Shown: positions 1 to 5,973 of the stretch, piece after piece
Numbering within the stretch: position 1 is the stretch's first letter
Layout: each line of letters opens with the position of its first letter
From: CAZWRN01 sp964636275
Lineage (GTDB): Bacteria; Patescibacteriota; Microgenomatia; Daviesbacterales; UBA10151
Reading direction: 5' to 3'
Length of the DNA: 7,760 bases
Assembly: GCA_964636275.1 (NCBI GenBank)
Contig: CAZWRN010000041.1
Span: 1 to 7,760 of the forward strand
The notes under the pieces: model-generated
The model's database searches: none
Told to the model about the DNA's origin: nothing
Seen by the model: only the letters and a program-made list of their open reading frames with translations
Program-made: the position numbers and the translations under genes

Positions 1-21
1 TTGTAACTTGTTTCTTGTCTC
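1..21. repeat. Three 7-bp tandem words at the window edge (possible arm of a heptad-repeat element)
   Basis: Three consecutive 7-bp words of the form TTGnnnC (TTGTAAC, TTGTTTC, TTGTCTC) open the window just upstream of the first gene. The 7-bp period matches the arms of the palindromic elements at 2093-2223, 2250-2338 and 5974-6095. The other arm, if it exists, lies outside the window, so this is only a possible truncated member. The third word also supplies the TTGTCT used as a weak -35 for the first gene. Confidence 0.35.
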
Positions 22-44
22 TTAATTATTAAACATGTTAATGT
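15..44 (+). promoter_or_regulatory. Predicted leaderless promoter of the cohesin-like gene
   Basis: An extended -10 (TG at 36-37, one base, hexamer TAATGT at 39-44) ends exactly 6 nt before the ATG at 51, so the predicted start site is the A of the start codon. A weak -35, TTGTCT at 15-20, sits 18 nt upstream. The hexamer matches the consensus at only 3 of 6 places, but these include the second A and the last T. The main support is that three other genes here have the same TGnTAnnnT-6 nt-ATG layout. There is no Shine-Dalgarno. Confidence 0.45.
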
Positions 45-50
45 AAATAT

Positions 51-749
51 ATGGTGAAAAAATTAACTGCCTCAATCTTTACGCTGGGATTTTTCTTACT
101 ATCTCCTGTATCTGCCTTAGCAGCCAATCTTTCGATAGCTCCATCGACTGGTCAGATCAATAAAGGCTGTGATGTGACTTTCACTATTGAACTTGATACC
201 CAGGGTTCTCAGACCGACGGAACAGATGTGATTTTAAAGTATGATCCCACCAAGCTGACCATCGCCCAGACGGATATAACTAACGGTAAAATATATGCTG
301 ATTATCCGGGTAATTCAATTGATTCTACCGCCGGAAAGATTAGTGTTTCCGGAATTGCTCAGGTATCACAGGCCTTTTCTGGTAAAGGGACTTTTGCTAC
401 TTTGAAATTCAAAGTCAATTCAGCCGCATCTGGGACTACGGCCTTAGCTTTTGATTTTGACCCAAACAATAAGTCCAATTCTACGGATAGTAATGTGGTT
501 GAACGTGGAACAGTCGCTGACGTATTGAATGCCGTAACCGATGGTAGCTACACTATTGGCAGCGGTTCATGCGCCAATGGTGTTGGGGCGGTTGGAGCTA
601 GTAGTTTACCTATCTCAACCCCAGTTGCTAGTTCGACCTCACTCCCCACTTCTTTGCCGGAAGCCGGAATACTTGATAACACCGTTGTAGTAGCTTCGGT
701 CGGCATGTTGTTGATTATCTTGGGCATTATTGGTATCGCCGCACTTTAG
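51..749 (+). CDS. Secreted cohesin-like surface protein with C-terminal LPEAG and membrane anchor
   Basis: This is a 232-residue exported protein. Residues 1-25 are a signal peptide: basic VKK, a hydrophobic core, and an AxA-type cleavage site near A24/A25. Residues ~27-170 resemble the cohesin / carbohydrate-binding beta-sandwich fold, with a strand pattern like 'VTFTIELDT', 'DVILKYDPTKL' and 'GTFATLKFKV'. In other bacteria cohesins bind dockerins or act as surface adhesion modules; no partner is visible here. A Ser/Thr/Pro-rich linker (~178-201) leads to LPEAG (202-206) and a hydrophobic helix (~211-231). This resembles a sortase-type anchor, but Ala replaces the usual Thr and the basic tail is absent because the protein ends IAAL. 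Only two cysteines are present, C40 and C174. They bracket the domain and could form a disulfide (inference). The start is the ATG just after an extended -10, with no Shine-Dalgarno. The substrate or ligand is unknown. Confidence 0.8.
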   Translation: MVKKLTASIFTLGFFLLSPVSALAANLSIAPSTGQINKGCDVTFTIELDTQGSQTDGTDVILKYDPTKLTIAQTDITNGKIYADYPGNSIDSTAGKISVSGIAQVSQAFSGKGTFATLKFKVNSAASGTTALAFDFDPNNKSNSTDSNVVERGTVADVLNAVTDGSYTIGSGSCANGVGAVGASSLPISTPVASSTSLPTSLPEAGILDNTVVVASVGMLLIILGIIGIAAL

Positions 750-774
750 AAATTAGAACAGAGCAATCTATAAT
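745..774 (+). promoter_or_regulatory. Predicted near-leaderless promoter of the recombinase gene
   Basis: A perfect -10 TATAAT lies at 769-774, with TTTAGA (4 of 6 to TTGACA) at 745-750 and an 18-nt spacer. The -35 overlaps the stop codon of the upstream gene. The expected start site is about 781, leaving about 3 nt before the ATG at 784. No Shine-Dalgarno is present. The recombinase is therefore probably transcribed on its own despite the short gap to the preceding gene. Confidence 0.55.
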
Positions 775-783
775 TAATCTTCT

Positions 784-1725
784 ATGACTTTATCTCATCT
801 ACTGACTGATTTTCTTGAATACCTGGAATTAGATAAAAATGCTTCCGATAAAACGGTCCGAAACTATCATCGTTATCTCAGCCGATTTATAGAATTTTCC
901 GGAGACATTGAACCAGAAAAGATCAATTTCGAGCTCGTGCGAAAATTTCGTCTCTATCTCTCCCGCTACCAGGATCCGGTGACCAAAATGGGACTAAAAA
1001 GAAAAACCCAAAACTACTTTATAATCGCCCTGCGTTCATTTTTACGCTATATGATCAGACGTGATATTGACACTCTGGCACCGGAAAAGCTGGAATTGGG
1101 CGAACAAGAAGCATCACCGATCAAATTTTTAGAGCAAGAAAAATTAGCTGTACTTTTAGACTCACCAAATACAACCGAACGAGATGGCCTCCGGGACAAA
1201 GCTATCTTAGAAATGCTTTTTTCGACTGGCCTGCGGGTCTCAGAGCTGACATCACTCAATCGAGATCAAATTGAGTCAGGAAAAAATGAGTTTACAGTGA
1301 TTGGGAAAGGTAGAAAAGAACGAATTGTTTTTATTTCAGATGAAGCCAGACATTGGGTCAACAGATATATTAATGATCGCAGTGATGAGTTTAAACCGCT
1401 TTTCATCCGATATCAGGGTAAAATTGACCCTTCTGAAGATGGTGAAAATATGCGGCTGACTACCCGAAGTATTGAAAGAATTGTTGAAAAATATGTCAAA
1501 GCGGTCGGACTATCGATTAAAGCTACCCCGCATACTTTGAGGCACAGTTTTGCCACAGATTTACTTCAAAATGGAGCTGATATTCGTTCAGTACAGGAGA
1601 TGCTGGGCCATAGTAATATTTCAACTACTCAAATCTATACCCATGTCACCAACAGACAATTAAAAGAGGTACACAAAAATTTTCACTCCAAGACCAAAGA
1701 AACTGAAGATCCTACCCCCGATTAA
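784..1725 (+). CDS. xer: Xer-family tyrosine recombinase
   Basis: This 313-residue site-specific recombinase has the usual XerC/XerD length. An N-terminal SAM-like core-binding domain (~1-100; 'DFLEYLELDKNASDKTVRNYHRYL' region) is followed by the catalytic domain (~112-300). The full catalytic set is visible: R151 in 'TGLRVSEL', K175 in the beta-hairpin 'IGKGRKER', H250 and R253 in 'PHTLRHSF', H276 in 'LGHSNI', and the nucleophile Y285 in 'IYTHV'. Known family members resolve chromosome dimers at dif, usually with FtsK. A single Xer can serve that role in some lineages, but an integrase of a mobile element cannot be excluded. No integration boundaries, tRNA or excisionase flank it, and the tail is short and charged, so the housekeeping role is favoured. 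No dif-like site was recognised in the window. The gene is convergent with the next one, with a 12-nt gap. XerC and XerD cannot be told apart from this sequence alone. Confidence 0.93.
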   Translation: MTLSHLLTDFLEYLELDKNASDKTVRNYHRYLSRFIEFSGDIEPEKINFELVRKFRLYLSRYQDPVTKMGLKRKTQNYFIIALRSFLRYMIRRDIDTLAPEKLELGEQEASPIKFLEQEKLAVLLDSPNTTERDGLRDKAILEMLFSTGLRVSELTSLNRDQIESGKNEFTVIGKGRKERIVFISDEARHWVNRYINDRSDEFKPLFIRYQGKIDPSEDGENMRLTTRSIERIVEKYVKAVGLSIKATPHTLRHSFATDLLQNGADIRSVQEMLGHSNISTTQIYTHVTNRQLKEVHKNFHSKTKETEDPTPD

Positions 1726-1737
1726 CTAATTCACTGA

Positions 1738-2085
1738 TTAACTTTTTTTATTTCCTGCCAGCATCGATAAAATTGTCGATACGACAGATAGTACGATTGC
1801 CGCCAAGATTGCTGGGAGCCAGCCACTGATAGTGAGTCCGCTGACAAAGAAACTCGTCAAAAACAGCACAATAGCATTCACAACAAAGATAAATAAGCCG
1901 AGAGTGACTATTGTTAAAGGCAGTGTTAAAAACACTAAAACTGGCTTGATAAAGGTGTTTATTACACCTAAAACAATGGCAGCAAGCAAAGCCGACTGAA
2001 AATTGGCTACCTGAAAACCAGGCACAATATAGGCAGTAATGATCAGAGCCAACGTATTTAATAATAACGAAATTAGTAAACGCAT
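1738..2085 (-). CDS. Four-helix membrane protein of the YvlD / phage-holin-IV-like family (PF04020 type)
   Basis: This 115-residue, almost wholly hydrophobic protein has four predicted helices (~3-21, 30-55, 56-80, 87-110) and a short basic tail, NKKS. Family hallmarks are the 'MRLLI.LLLN' start, 'YIVPGFQV', 'INTFIKPVL', and 'TLPLTIVTLGLFIFVVNA'. The two halves look duplicated: residues 21-43 and 81-103 share the V.G...........LAAIVL..V pattern. The family is annotated by its resemblance to mycobacteriophage holins, but most members are chromosomal inner-membrane proteins of unsettled function linked to envelope stress. Lysis is not implied, as no endolysin is nearby. The start is placed at the ATG (2083-2085) because the family begins with that Met. 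A TTG three codons upstream would add 'MIY' but lies inside the repeat element. No Shine-Dalgarno or close -10 precedes the ATG; the best promoter is at 2245-2273, reading through the palindrome at 2093-2223. Confidence 0.85.
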   Translation of the reverse strand: MRLLISLLLNTLALIITAYIVPGFQVANFQSALLAAIVLGVINTFIKPVLVFLTLPLTIVTLGLFIFVVNAIVLFLTSFFVSGLTISGWLPAILAAIVLSVVSTILSMLAGNKKS

Positions 2086-2092
2086 GTATATC

Positions 2093-2223
2093 AAATTCGA
2101 AATTCGAATTCCTAAATCCGAGACAAATTCAAATCATTAAATTTAAAAGAATAATAGATTTTTTAATTTCTGTTTTTAAATATTAAATATTGTTTCGTGT
2201 TTCGATATTCGTGCTTCGAATTT
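2093..2223. repeat. Palindromic intergenic element 1, heptad arms of type AAnnnCG
   Basis: This is an imperfect inverted repeat. The left arm (2093-2134) and the reverse complement of the right arm (2182-2223) agree at about 29 of 42 aligned positions, starting with identical 9-mers AAATTCGAA at both outer ends. Each arm is built of 7-bp words beginning AA: AAATTCG twice then drifting on the left, and AAATTCG, AAGCACG and two further AAnnnCG words on the right. The inner end of each arm carries a similar motif, AGACAA on the left and AAACAA on the right. The loop (2135-2181) is A/T-rich. The left end stops 7 nt from the ATG of the membrane-protein gene, and the whole element would lie in that gene's leader if the promoter at 2245-2273 is used. 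No coding potential was seen. Confidence 0.75.
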
Positions 2224-2229
2224 TCCTTT

Positions 2230-2240
2230 TCACCTCCTTA
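2230..2240 (-). other. Orphan perfect Shine-Dalgarno-like sequence
   Basis: The minus strand reads TAAGGAGGTGA, fully complementary to the usual 16S rRNA 3' end (TCACCTCCTTA, read here on the plus strand). It is the strongest Shine-Dalgarno-like sequence noticed in the spacers, yet no gene follows it closely. The only initiator in reach is the GTG inside the motif itself, which opens a 16-codon frame through the palindrome (2183-2233). It lies at the predicted start of a minus-strand transcript. Function unknown. Confidence 0.4.
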
Positions 2241-2244
2241 ATTA

Positions 2245-2273
2245 ATTAAAATGTCAAACCCTACCAATGTCAA
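2245..2273 (-). promoter_or_regulatory. Consensus-like minus-strand promoter toward the YvlD-like gene
   Basis: On the minus strand, TTGACA (2268-2273, 6 of 6) is followed after exactly 17 nt by TTTAAT (2245-2250, 5 of 6). The expected start is near 2238, at the AAGGAGG motif. The transcript would run through palindromic element 1 into the membrane-protein gene, giving a leader of about 150 nt. The TTGACA comes from a heptad of element 2 (AATGTCAA on the plus strand). A second TTGACA at 2252-2257 lacks a good -10. Confidence 0.45.
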
Positions 2274-2338
2274 ATGCCAAATTCCCAAATCTACTAATGA
2301 ACAACTTATTGGGCATTAGACATTAGACATTAGACATT
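2250..2338. repeat. Palindromic intergenic element 2, heptad arms of type AATGTCT
   Basis: The right arm is a clean tandem array of CATTAGA (2314-2334, three copies plus CATT), which reads as AATGTCT repeats and then AATGCCC on the minus strand. The left arm (2250-2278) carries AATGTC at 2250-2255 and 2266-2271 and AATGCC at 2273-2278. With a 2-nt gap, about 20 of 27 aligned positions agree between the arms. An inner pair, CTAATG (2294-2299) and CATTAG (2314-2319), extends the pairing. Its right end stops 7 nt before the extended -10 of the ATPase gene. The 7-bp period is the same as in elements 1 and 3, but the word is different. Confidence 0.65.
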
Positions 2339-2345
2339 CCATTTT

Positions 2346-2354
2346 TGGTACACT
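2346..2354 (+). promoter_or_regulatory. Predicted leaderless promoter of the Ca2+ ATPase gene
   Basis: The extended -10 TGGTACACT (TG at 2346-2347, hexamer 2349-2354, 4 of 6) ends 6 nt before the ATG at 2361, so transcription should begin on the start codon. A TAGACA-like -35 (2324-2329, 5 of 6 to TTGACA) lies within the heptad array, but its 19-nt spacer is long. No Shine-Dalgarno is present. Confidence 0.5.
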
Positions 2355-2360
2355 AGATCT

Positions 2361-4736
2361 ATGGAGAGTTTGACGACTGCTGCTGCTACAGCCAAACTAC
2401 AGGAAGTTGGCTTTAATGAGCTTCCTCCCAAACCACCGGCTTCAATTTTTAAACTGATTTTAGAACAATTTAAAAGCCCGCTGACCTATTTGTTGATTGC
2501 CGCATCTATTTTTTCTTTCGCAATTGGTGATCCGATCGATGGGATCTTAATTATTATTATTTTGATATTAAATAGTATTCTGGGCTTTTATCAGGAATAT
2601 AAAGCATCTCGTGAGTTGGAAGCTTTAAAAAAAATGGAGGTCACCAATTCAAGGGTTATTCGGGATGGTAAACAAATTGAAATCCCATCACGCGAACTGG
2701 TCCCTGGCGACATTATCGTTTTAGAAAGTGGCGATAAAATTCCGGCAGATTCAATTCTAATTGAAGCTTTTGACCTATCGGTCAATGAATCATCTTTAAC
2801 GGGTGAATCACTACCAGTCATTAAATCACATGAAGAGAACCCAGATAAAGGTGCGCAGTTAAATAAATTATTTTTTGGCACTTCTGTTGTCAGTGGACGA
2901 GGTAAAGCTCAGGTAGTATTTACGGGCAAAAACACCCGTTTTGGTAAACTGGCTTTAACTTTGTCAGAGCTGGAAGATGAAAAAACTCCTTTGGAGAAAA
3001 ATCTGGGTAAACTAGCCCAAACGATCGCTATCTTAGCTTTTATTACCTCTACTCTGCTTTTTAGTTTGCGACTGATGCAGGAGATAAGTGCCAAAAACGC
3101 GCTTTTGGAAAGTATTGCGCTTCTAGTTGCAGCTGTTCCTGAGGGTTTGCCGACAGCTATCACCTTTATTTTAGTGATTGGTGTACGTCGGATGTACCAT
3201 AAAAAAACTTTGGTTCGTAAACTTTCAGCTATCGAATCTTTAGGCTCTACCACCGTCATTTGTACCGATAAAACCGGTACATTGACTCAAAATAAGTTAT
3301 CAGTCCACAGCGTTTCGACGGCTGATGAAGAGGTCTTATTAAAGACCGCTGTTGTTTGTAATAGTGCTCAGTTAGTAATGAAAGAGGATCACGGGACGCT
3401 CGACATTTTAGGCGATGAGACAGAAGGGGCTTTACTGATCTGGGCTCAGGAAAAACGGGCATCAATTGACCAGATCAGAGCTCAATCAAAGATAGTCGAA
3501 GAGTTGCCATTTGATTCTAAAACTCGGATGATGGCAGTTTTAGCAGCCGAAAAAAACTCACACACCCTCTATATTAAAGGCGCTCCAGAAGTGATTCTCC
3601 CGATCTCAACTTTGTCTGATTCTGAGAAGAAAGTGATTGAAAAAAAATATCAAGAATTTGCCAGCCAAGGGTTAAGAGTTTTAGCTTTCGCCCGGCGCCA
3701 AAAAGTCAAAGCTACCAATAAGCTTGAATCCGAGCTAAAAGGGATGGAATTTATTGGCTTGATCGCTATTGCGGATACTATTCGTCCTGAAGCGATCAAA
3801 GCTGTTTCAAAAGCCCAAAAAGCTAGCATCAAGGTGGTGATGATCACTGGTGACAATGAGTTGACGGCCAAAGCAATTGGCGAACAGGTCGGAATATTGA
3901 AAGAAAATGATGAGATTATGCTTGGATCTCAGGTCGATGAATTAACCGATGAGGAGCTTGATCAAAGAATCCGCCAGGTTTCGGTATTTGCCCGCTGTAT
4001 TCCTGAGCATAAATTAAGAATAGTTCAGTCATATCAAAGACTAGGTGAAGTGGTGGCTGTTACAGGTGATGGTGTAAATGATGCTTTAGCTCTTAAACAG
4101 TCTCAAATCGGGGTTGCTATGGGTAAAATTGGTACCGATGTGGCCAAAGAAGCCTCTGATATGGTGATTCAGGACGATAATTTTGCTACTTTAGTCGATG
4201 CGATCGAACAAGGCCGGCTGATTTATAGCAACATATTAAAAACTGTCAAATTTTTAATGGCTGGCAATCTTTCCGAGGTATTAGTAATTTTTCTTTCCGG
4301 ATTACTGGGTTTTCCACCTATTTTACAGCCAGCCCAAATTTTATGGATCAACTTTGTCACAGATGGTCTCCCGGCGCTCACCTTAGCATTTGATAAATCA
4401 TCGACATCATTGATGCATACTAGACCTCGTAGTCAAACAGATGCAATTGTTGGAAAAAACAATCTTACAGCCATAGGGGTGTCAGGTGTAGCCATCGCTT
4501 TAGTGAATCTCGGAATCTTTGTGGCTGCCCGTTTTTGGTTGCCAGAGATGGCTCAAACTATCGTTTTTTGTAGCATCGTCCTGACTCAGATTATTTTTGT
4601 GATGATATTGCGAAAAGACCAGCCGATGTATTCCAATAAATATTTTATCTACTCAATAATTTTTGTCTTGATATTACAGGCTCTGATAGTCACTATCCCA
4701 GGCCTGCGTGAGGTATTCCATTTAGAAGTTCACTAG
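2361..4736 (+). CDS. P-type Ca2+-transporting ATPase (PIIA, SERCA-like), short C-terminus
   Basis: This 791-residue ATP-driven cation pump most likely exports Ca2+ across the cytoplasmic membrane. Order: N-terminal cation-ATPase region (1-40), M1-M2 (~42-76), actuator with TGES (147-150), M3-M4 (~218-275) with VAAVPEGL (256-263), phosphorylation site DKTGT (D303), nucleotide-binding KGAPE (406-410), hinge TGDN (496-499) and GDGVND (569-574), then M5 onward. Residues matching the SERCA Ca2+ ligands are E261 (E309), N636 and E639 (N768, E771, in M5), and N664, T667 and D668 (N796, T799, D800, in M6). That set and 'NFVTDGLPAL' favour Ca2+ over Na+/K+ or H+ pumps. Two oddities: the position of SERCA E908 in M8 is Q743, and the protein ends after what looks like M9 (~760-781), lacking an evident M10. 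The sequence after the stop does not encode a hydrophobic helix in this frame, so a recent nonsense mutation is unlikely. It is the only gene of its transcription unit. Confidence 0.92.
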   Translation: MESLTTAAATAKLQEVGFNELPPKPPASIFKLILEQFKSPLTYLLIAASIFSFAIGDPIDGILIIIILILNSILGFYQEYKASRELEALKKMEVTNSRVIRDGKQIEIPSRELVPGDIIVLESGDKIPADSILIEAFDLSVNESSLTGESLPVIKSHEENPDKGAQLNKLFFGTSVVSGRGKAQVVFTGKNTRFGKLALTLSELEDEKTPLEKNLGKLAQTIAILAFITSTLLFSLRLMQEISAKNALLESIALLVAAVPEGLPTAITFILVIGVRRMYHKKTLVRKLSAIESLGSTTVICTDKTGTLTQNKLSVHSVSTADEEVLLKTAVVCNSAQLVMKEDHGTLDILGDETEGALLIWAQEKRASIDQIRAQSKIVEELPFDSKTRMMAVLAAEKNSHTLYIKGAPEVILPISTLSDSEKKVIEKKYQEFASQGLRVLAFARRQKVKATNKLESELKGMEFIGLIAIADTIRPEAIKAVSKAQKASIKVVMITGDNELTAKAIGEQVGILKENDEIMLGSQVDELTDEELDQRIRQVSVFARCIPEHKLRIVQSYQRLGEVVAVTGDGVNDALALKQSQIGVAMGKIGTDVAKEASDMVIQDDNFATLVDAIEQGRLIYSNILKTVKFLMAGNLSEVLVIFLSGLLGFPPILQPAQILWINFVTDGLPALTLAFDKSSTSLMHTRPRSQTDAIVGKNNLTAIGVSGVAIALVNLGIFVAARFWLPEMAQTIVFCSIVLTQIIFVMILRKDQPMYSNKYFIYSIIFVLILQALIVTIPGLREVFHLEVH

Positions 4737-4791
4737 CTCTACATTTACACTATCTTGAATCCTACTGCGAAACAGAAGCTTGCTCAAATCT

Positions 4792-5664
4792 CTAATTTCT
4801 CAGTTTCTTCATAATCTGAATATTTTCAGCGTCGGGCCCTTCGTCTGCAAATCCAGGTACTTCCAGTAGAAACGGTATATCTACCAGCTTTGGATGATTG
4901 AGCAGCTGGGCAAAGGCGATCTGTCCCATAAATCCTTCACCGATATTGGCATGACGGTCTTTATAACTTTCAAAATCCATTTTAGAGTCATTGGCATGAA
5001 ATGCCGCCAGATTTCCTGAGCCCACTTCCCTATCGAATTCATTCAATATCTCGTCTATGTTGCTTCTCCAGTCATAACCTGCTGCAAAGGTATGAGCTGT
5101 ATCAATACAAACTTTAACCCTGTCATCTTGAACTAGTTTCAGGATTTCTCCCAGCTCAGAAAAATTTCGGCCGATACTCCCTCCCCCACCAGCTGAGGTC
5201 TCCAATATCAACTGGGTGTCAGATTCGATATGTGACATTATTTCTCTGATGGCTCTCACAATCTGATCCATCGCTCCATCCAACCCTTTTCCTTTGTGCG
5301 AACCGGTATGAAAAATCAGTCCCCGAATCTCTAACTTTTCCGCCATCTTCATCCCGTAAATCAGCCAGTCGATCGATTTACGCAAATGCTCTGGCTTTTC
5401 AGTACCTAGGTTGACCAAATAAGTCCCATGAATGAAATTTGGCCCAATTTGCGTCTCCAGAGCCTTGGATTTAAATCTTTCAATCTCATCATTATCATGA
5501 CTCGTAAATGCCCATTGTTGCGGCGGAGAAACAAAAAACTGCAGACATTCAGCACCAATCTGTTGAGCTTTATCAAAAGCTAATTCAAGAGATATTGCAG
5601 CTGAAACATGTGCACCTATTTTGGGACGATTAGTTACAAAAGAAGCTTCGTTTACTTTTGGCAT
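4792..5664 (-). CDS. nfo: Endonuclease IV (AP endonuclease)
   Basis: This 290-residue TIM-barrel enzyme cleaves the DNA backbone 5' to abasic sites in base-excision repair, using three Zn2+ ions. All nine metal ligands known from E. coli Nfo have counterparts: H79, H119, E155, D188, H191, H223, D236, H238 and E268. They sit in the family motifs 'NFIHGTYLVNL', 'LIFHTGSHKGKG', 'LILETSAG', 'CIDTAHTFAAGYD', 'AFHANDSK', 'DRHANIGEG' and 'FLLEVPG'. Length is normal. The family usually starts at 'KIGAHVS'; here 14 extra residues precede it. The upstream ATG is kept because an extended -10 sits exactly 6 nt before it. The gene is convergent with the ATPase across a 55-nt gap in which no hairpin terminator was seen, and follows the small membrane-protein gene on the same strand by 31 nt, with its own promoter. 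Confidence 0.96.
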   Translation of the reverse strand: MPKVNEASFVTNRPKIGAHVSAAISLELAFDKAQQIGAECLQFFVSPPQQWAFTSHDNDEIERFKSKALETQIGPNFIHGTYLVNLGTEKPEHLRKSIDWLIYGMKMAEKLEIRGLIFHTGSHKGKGLDGAMDQIVRAIREIMSHIESDTQLILETSAGGGGSIGRNFSELGEILKLVQDDRVKVCIDTAHTFAAGYDWRSNIDEILNEFDREVGSGNLAAFHANDSKMDFESYKDRHANIGEGFMGQIAFAQLLNHPKLVDIPFLLEVPGFADEGPDAENIQIMKKLRN

Positions 5665-5670
5665 GGGATG

Positions 5671-5679
5671 AGTATATCA
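5671..5679 (-). promoter_or_regulatory. Predicted leaderless promoter of nfo
   Basis: The minus strand reads TGATATACT: extended -10 TG (5678-5679) plus TATACT (5671-5676, 5 of 6), followed by CATCCC and then the ATG at 5664. The predicted start is the A of the ATG. No convincing -35 was found at 16-18 nt, as is common for extended -10 promoters. No Shine-Dalgarno. Confidence 0.6.
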
Positions 5680-5695
5680 GAACTGATTAAAGAAG

Positions 5696-5935
5696 TTATA
5701 TAGGTTTACCTGCTAGGCCGTAGTACATAAAGTCACGAATAAAACCGATCATCTGATAAGGCCAGGTGGCAAATACTGCAAAAAATCCCGGACTAAAATA
5801 GCCATACCAGGGCCAGCGATAATACAGAGCAAAAACAATCGCAAATGCTAGTCCGGCCATTGAATAATAAATGGTAAATAGAGATAGTTTGGATTCAAAA
5901 TTGGTAACTCGGAATCTCCTGCTGAATTGATCCAT
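5696..5935 (-). CDS. Small two-helix membrane protein of unknown function
   Basis: I do not recognise this 79-residue protein. It has a basic N-terminus (SRRFR), two predicted membrane helices (~18-38 and ~48-66), a strongly aromatic loop between them (YYRWPWYGYF, 38-47), and a short C-terminal tail ending AGKPI. The positive charge at the N-terminus suggests both ends face the cytoplasm (inference). Support for it being real: a good promoter (TTGATA, 17 nt, extended TATCAT) ending exactly 6 nt before the ATG, membrane-protein composition, and no larger competing frame. It lies between gyrA and nfo on the same strand, separated from gyrA by a palindromic element. Nothing in its context reveals a role. 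Confidence 0.75.
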   Translation of the reverse strand: MDQFSRRFRVTNFESKLSLFTIYYSMAGLAFAIVFALYYRWPWYGYFSPGFFAVFATWPYQMIGFIRDFMYYGLAGKPI

Positions 5936-5941
5936 AAAAAT

Positions 5942-5970
5942 ATGATAACAAGAAATCAGATAAGTATCAA
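5942..5970 (-). promoter_or_regulatory. Strong predicted leaderless promoter of the small membrane-protein gene
   Basis: On the minus strand: -35 TTGATA (5965-5970, 5 of 6), a 17-nt spacer, and extended -10 TG (5949-5950) plus TATCAT (5942-5947, 5 of 6). The -10 ends 6 nt before the ATG at 5935, so the start site is predicted on the start codon. This is the best complete promoter of the window. Palindromic element 3 begins 4 nt upstream of the -35. Confidence 0.65.
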
Positions 5971-5973
5971 ATT

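Noticed and set aside
32..39. AACATGTT palindrome overlapping the first promoter, as an operator
   Set aside because: An 8-bp palindrome in AT-rich DNA is expected by chance, and no second copy or regulator gene is seen.
784..1725. Recombinase as the integrase of an inserted mobile element with att sites
   Set aside because: No tRNA, direct-repeat boundaries, excisionase or cargo genes are visible, and the neighbours are ordinary chromosomal genes.
1720..1749. GATTAACT direct repeat (1720-1727 and 1736-1743) followed by seven Ts between the convergent genes, as a terminator
   Set aside because: The copies are direct, not inverted, so no stable hairpin forms, and the T run encodes the Lys codons at the end of the minus-strand gene.
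2183..2233. A 16-codon minus-strand peptide starting at the GTG within the Shine-Dalgarno-like motif
   Set aside because: The start lies inside the ribosome site itself, the frame runs through the palindrome, and the peptide has no recognisable features.
2314..2338. Tandem CATTAGA units as a CRISPR array
   Set aside because: The units are 7 bp with no spacers between them and no cas gene nearby; they form one arm of a palindrome.
2909..3259. Minus-strand open frame of 116 codons inside the ATPase gene, and similar frames inside gyrA and the recombinase
   Set aside because: They run antisense to strongly conserved genes, resemble no protein family, and lack promoters or ribosome sites; they are shadows.
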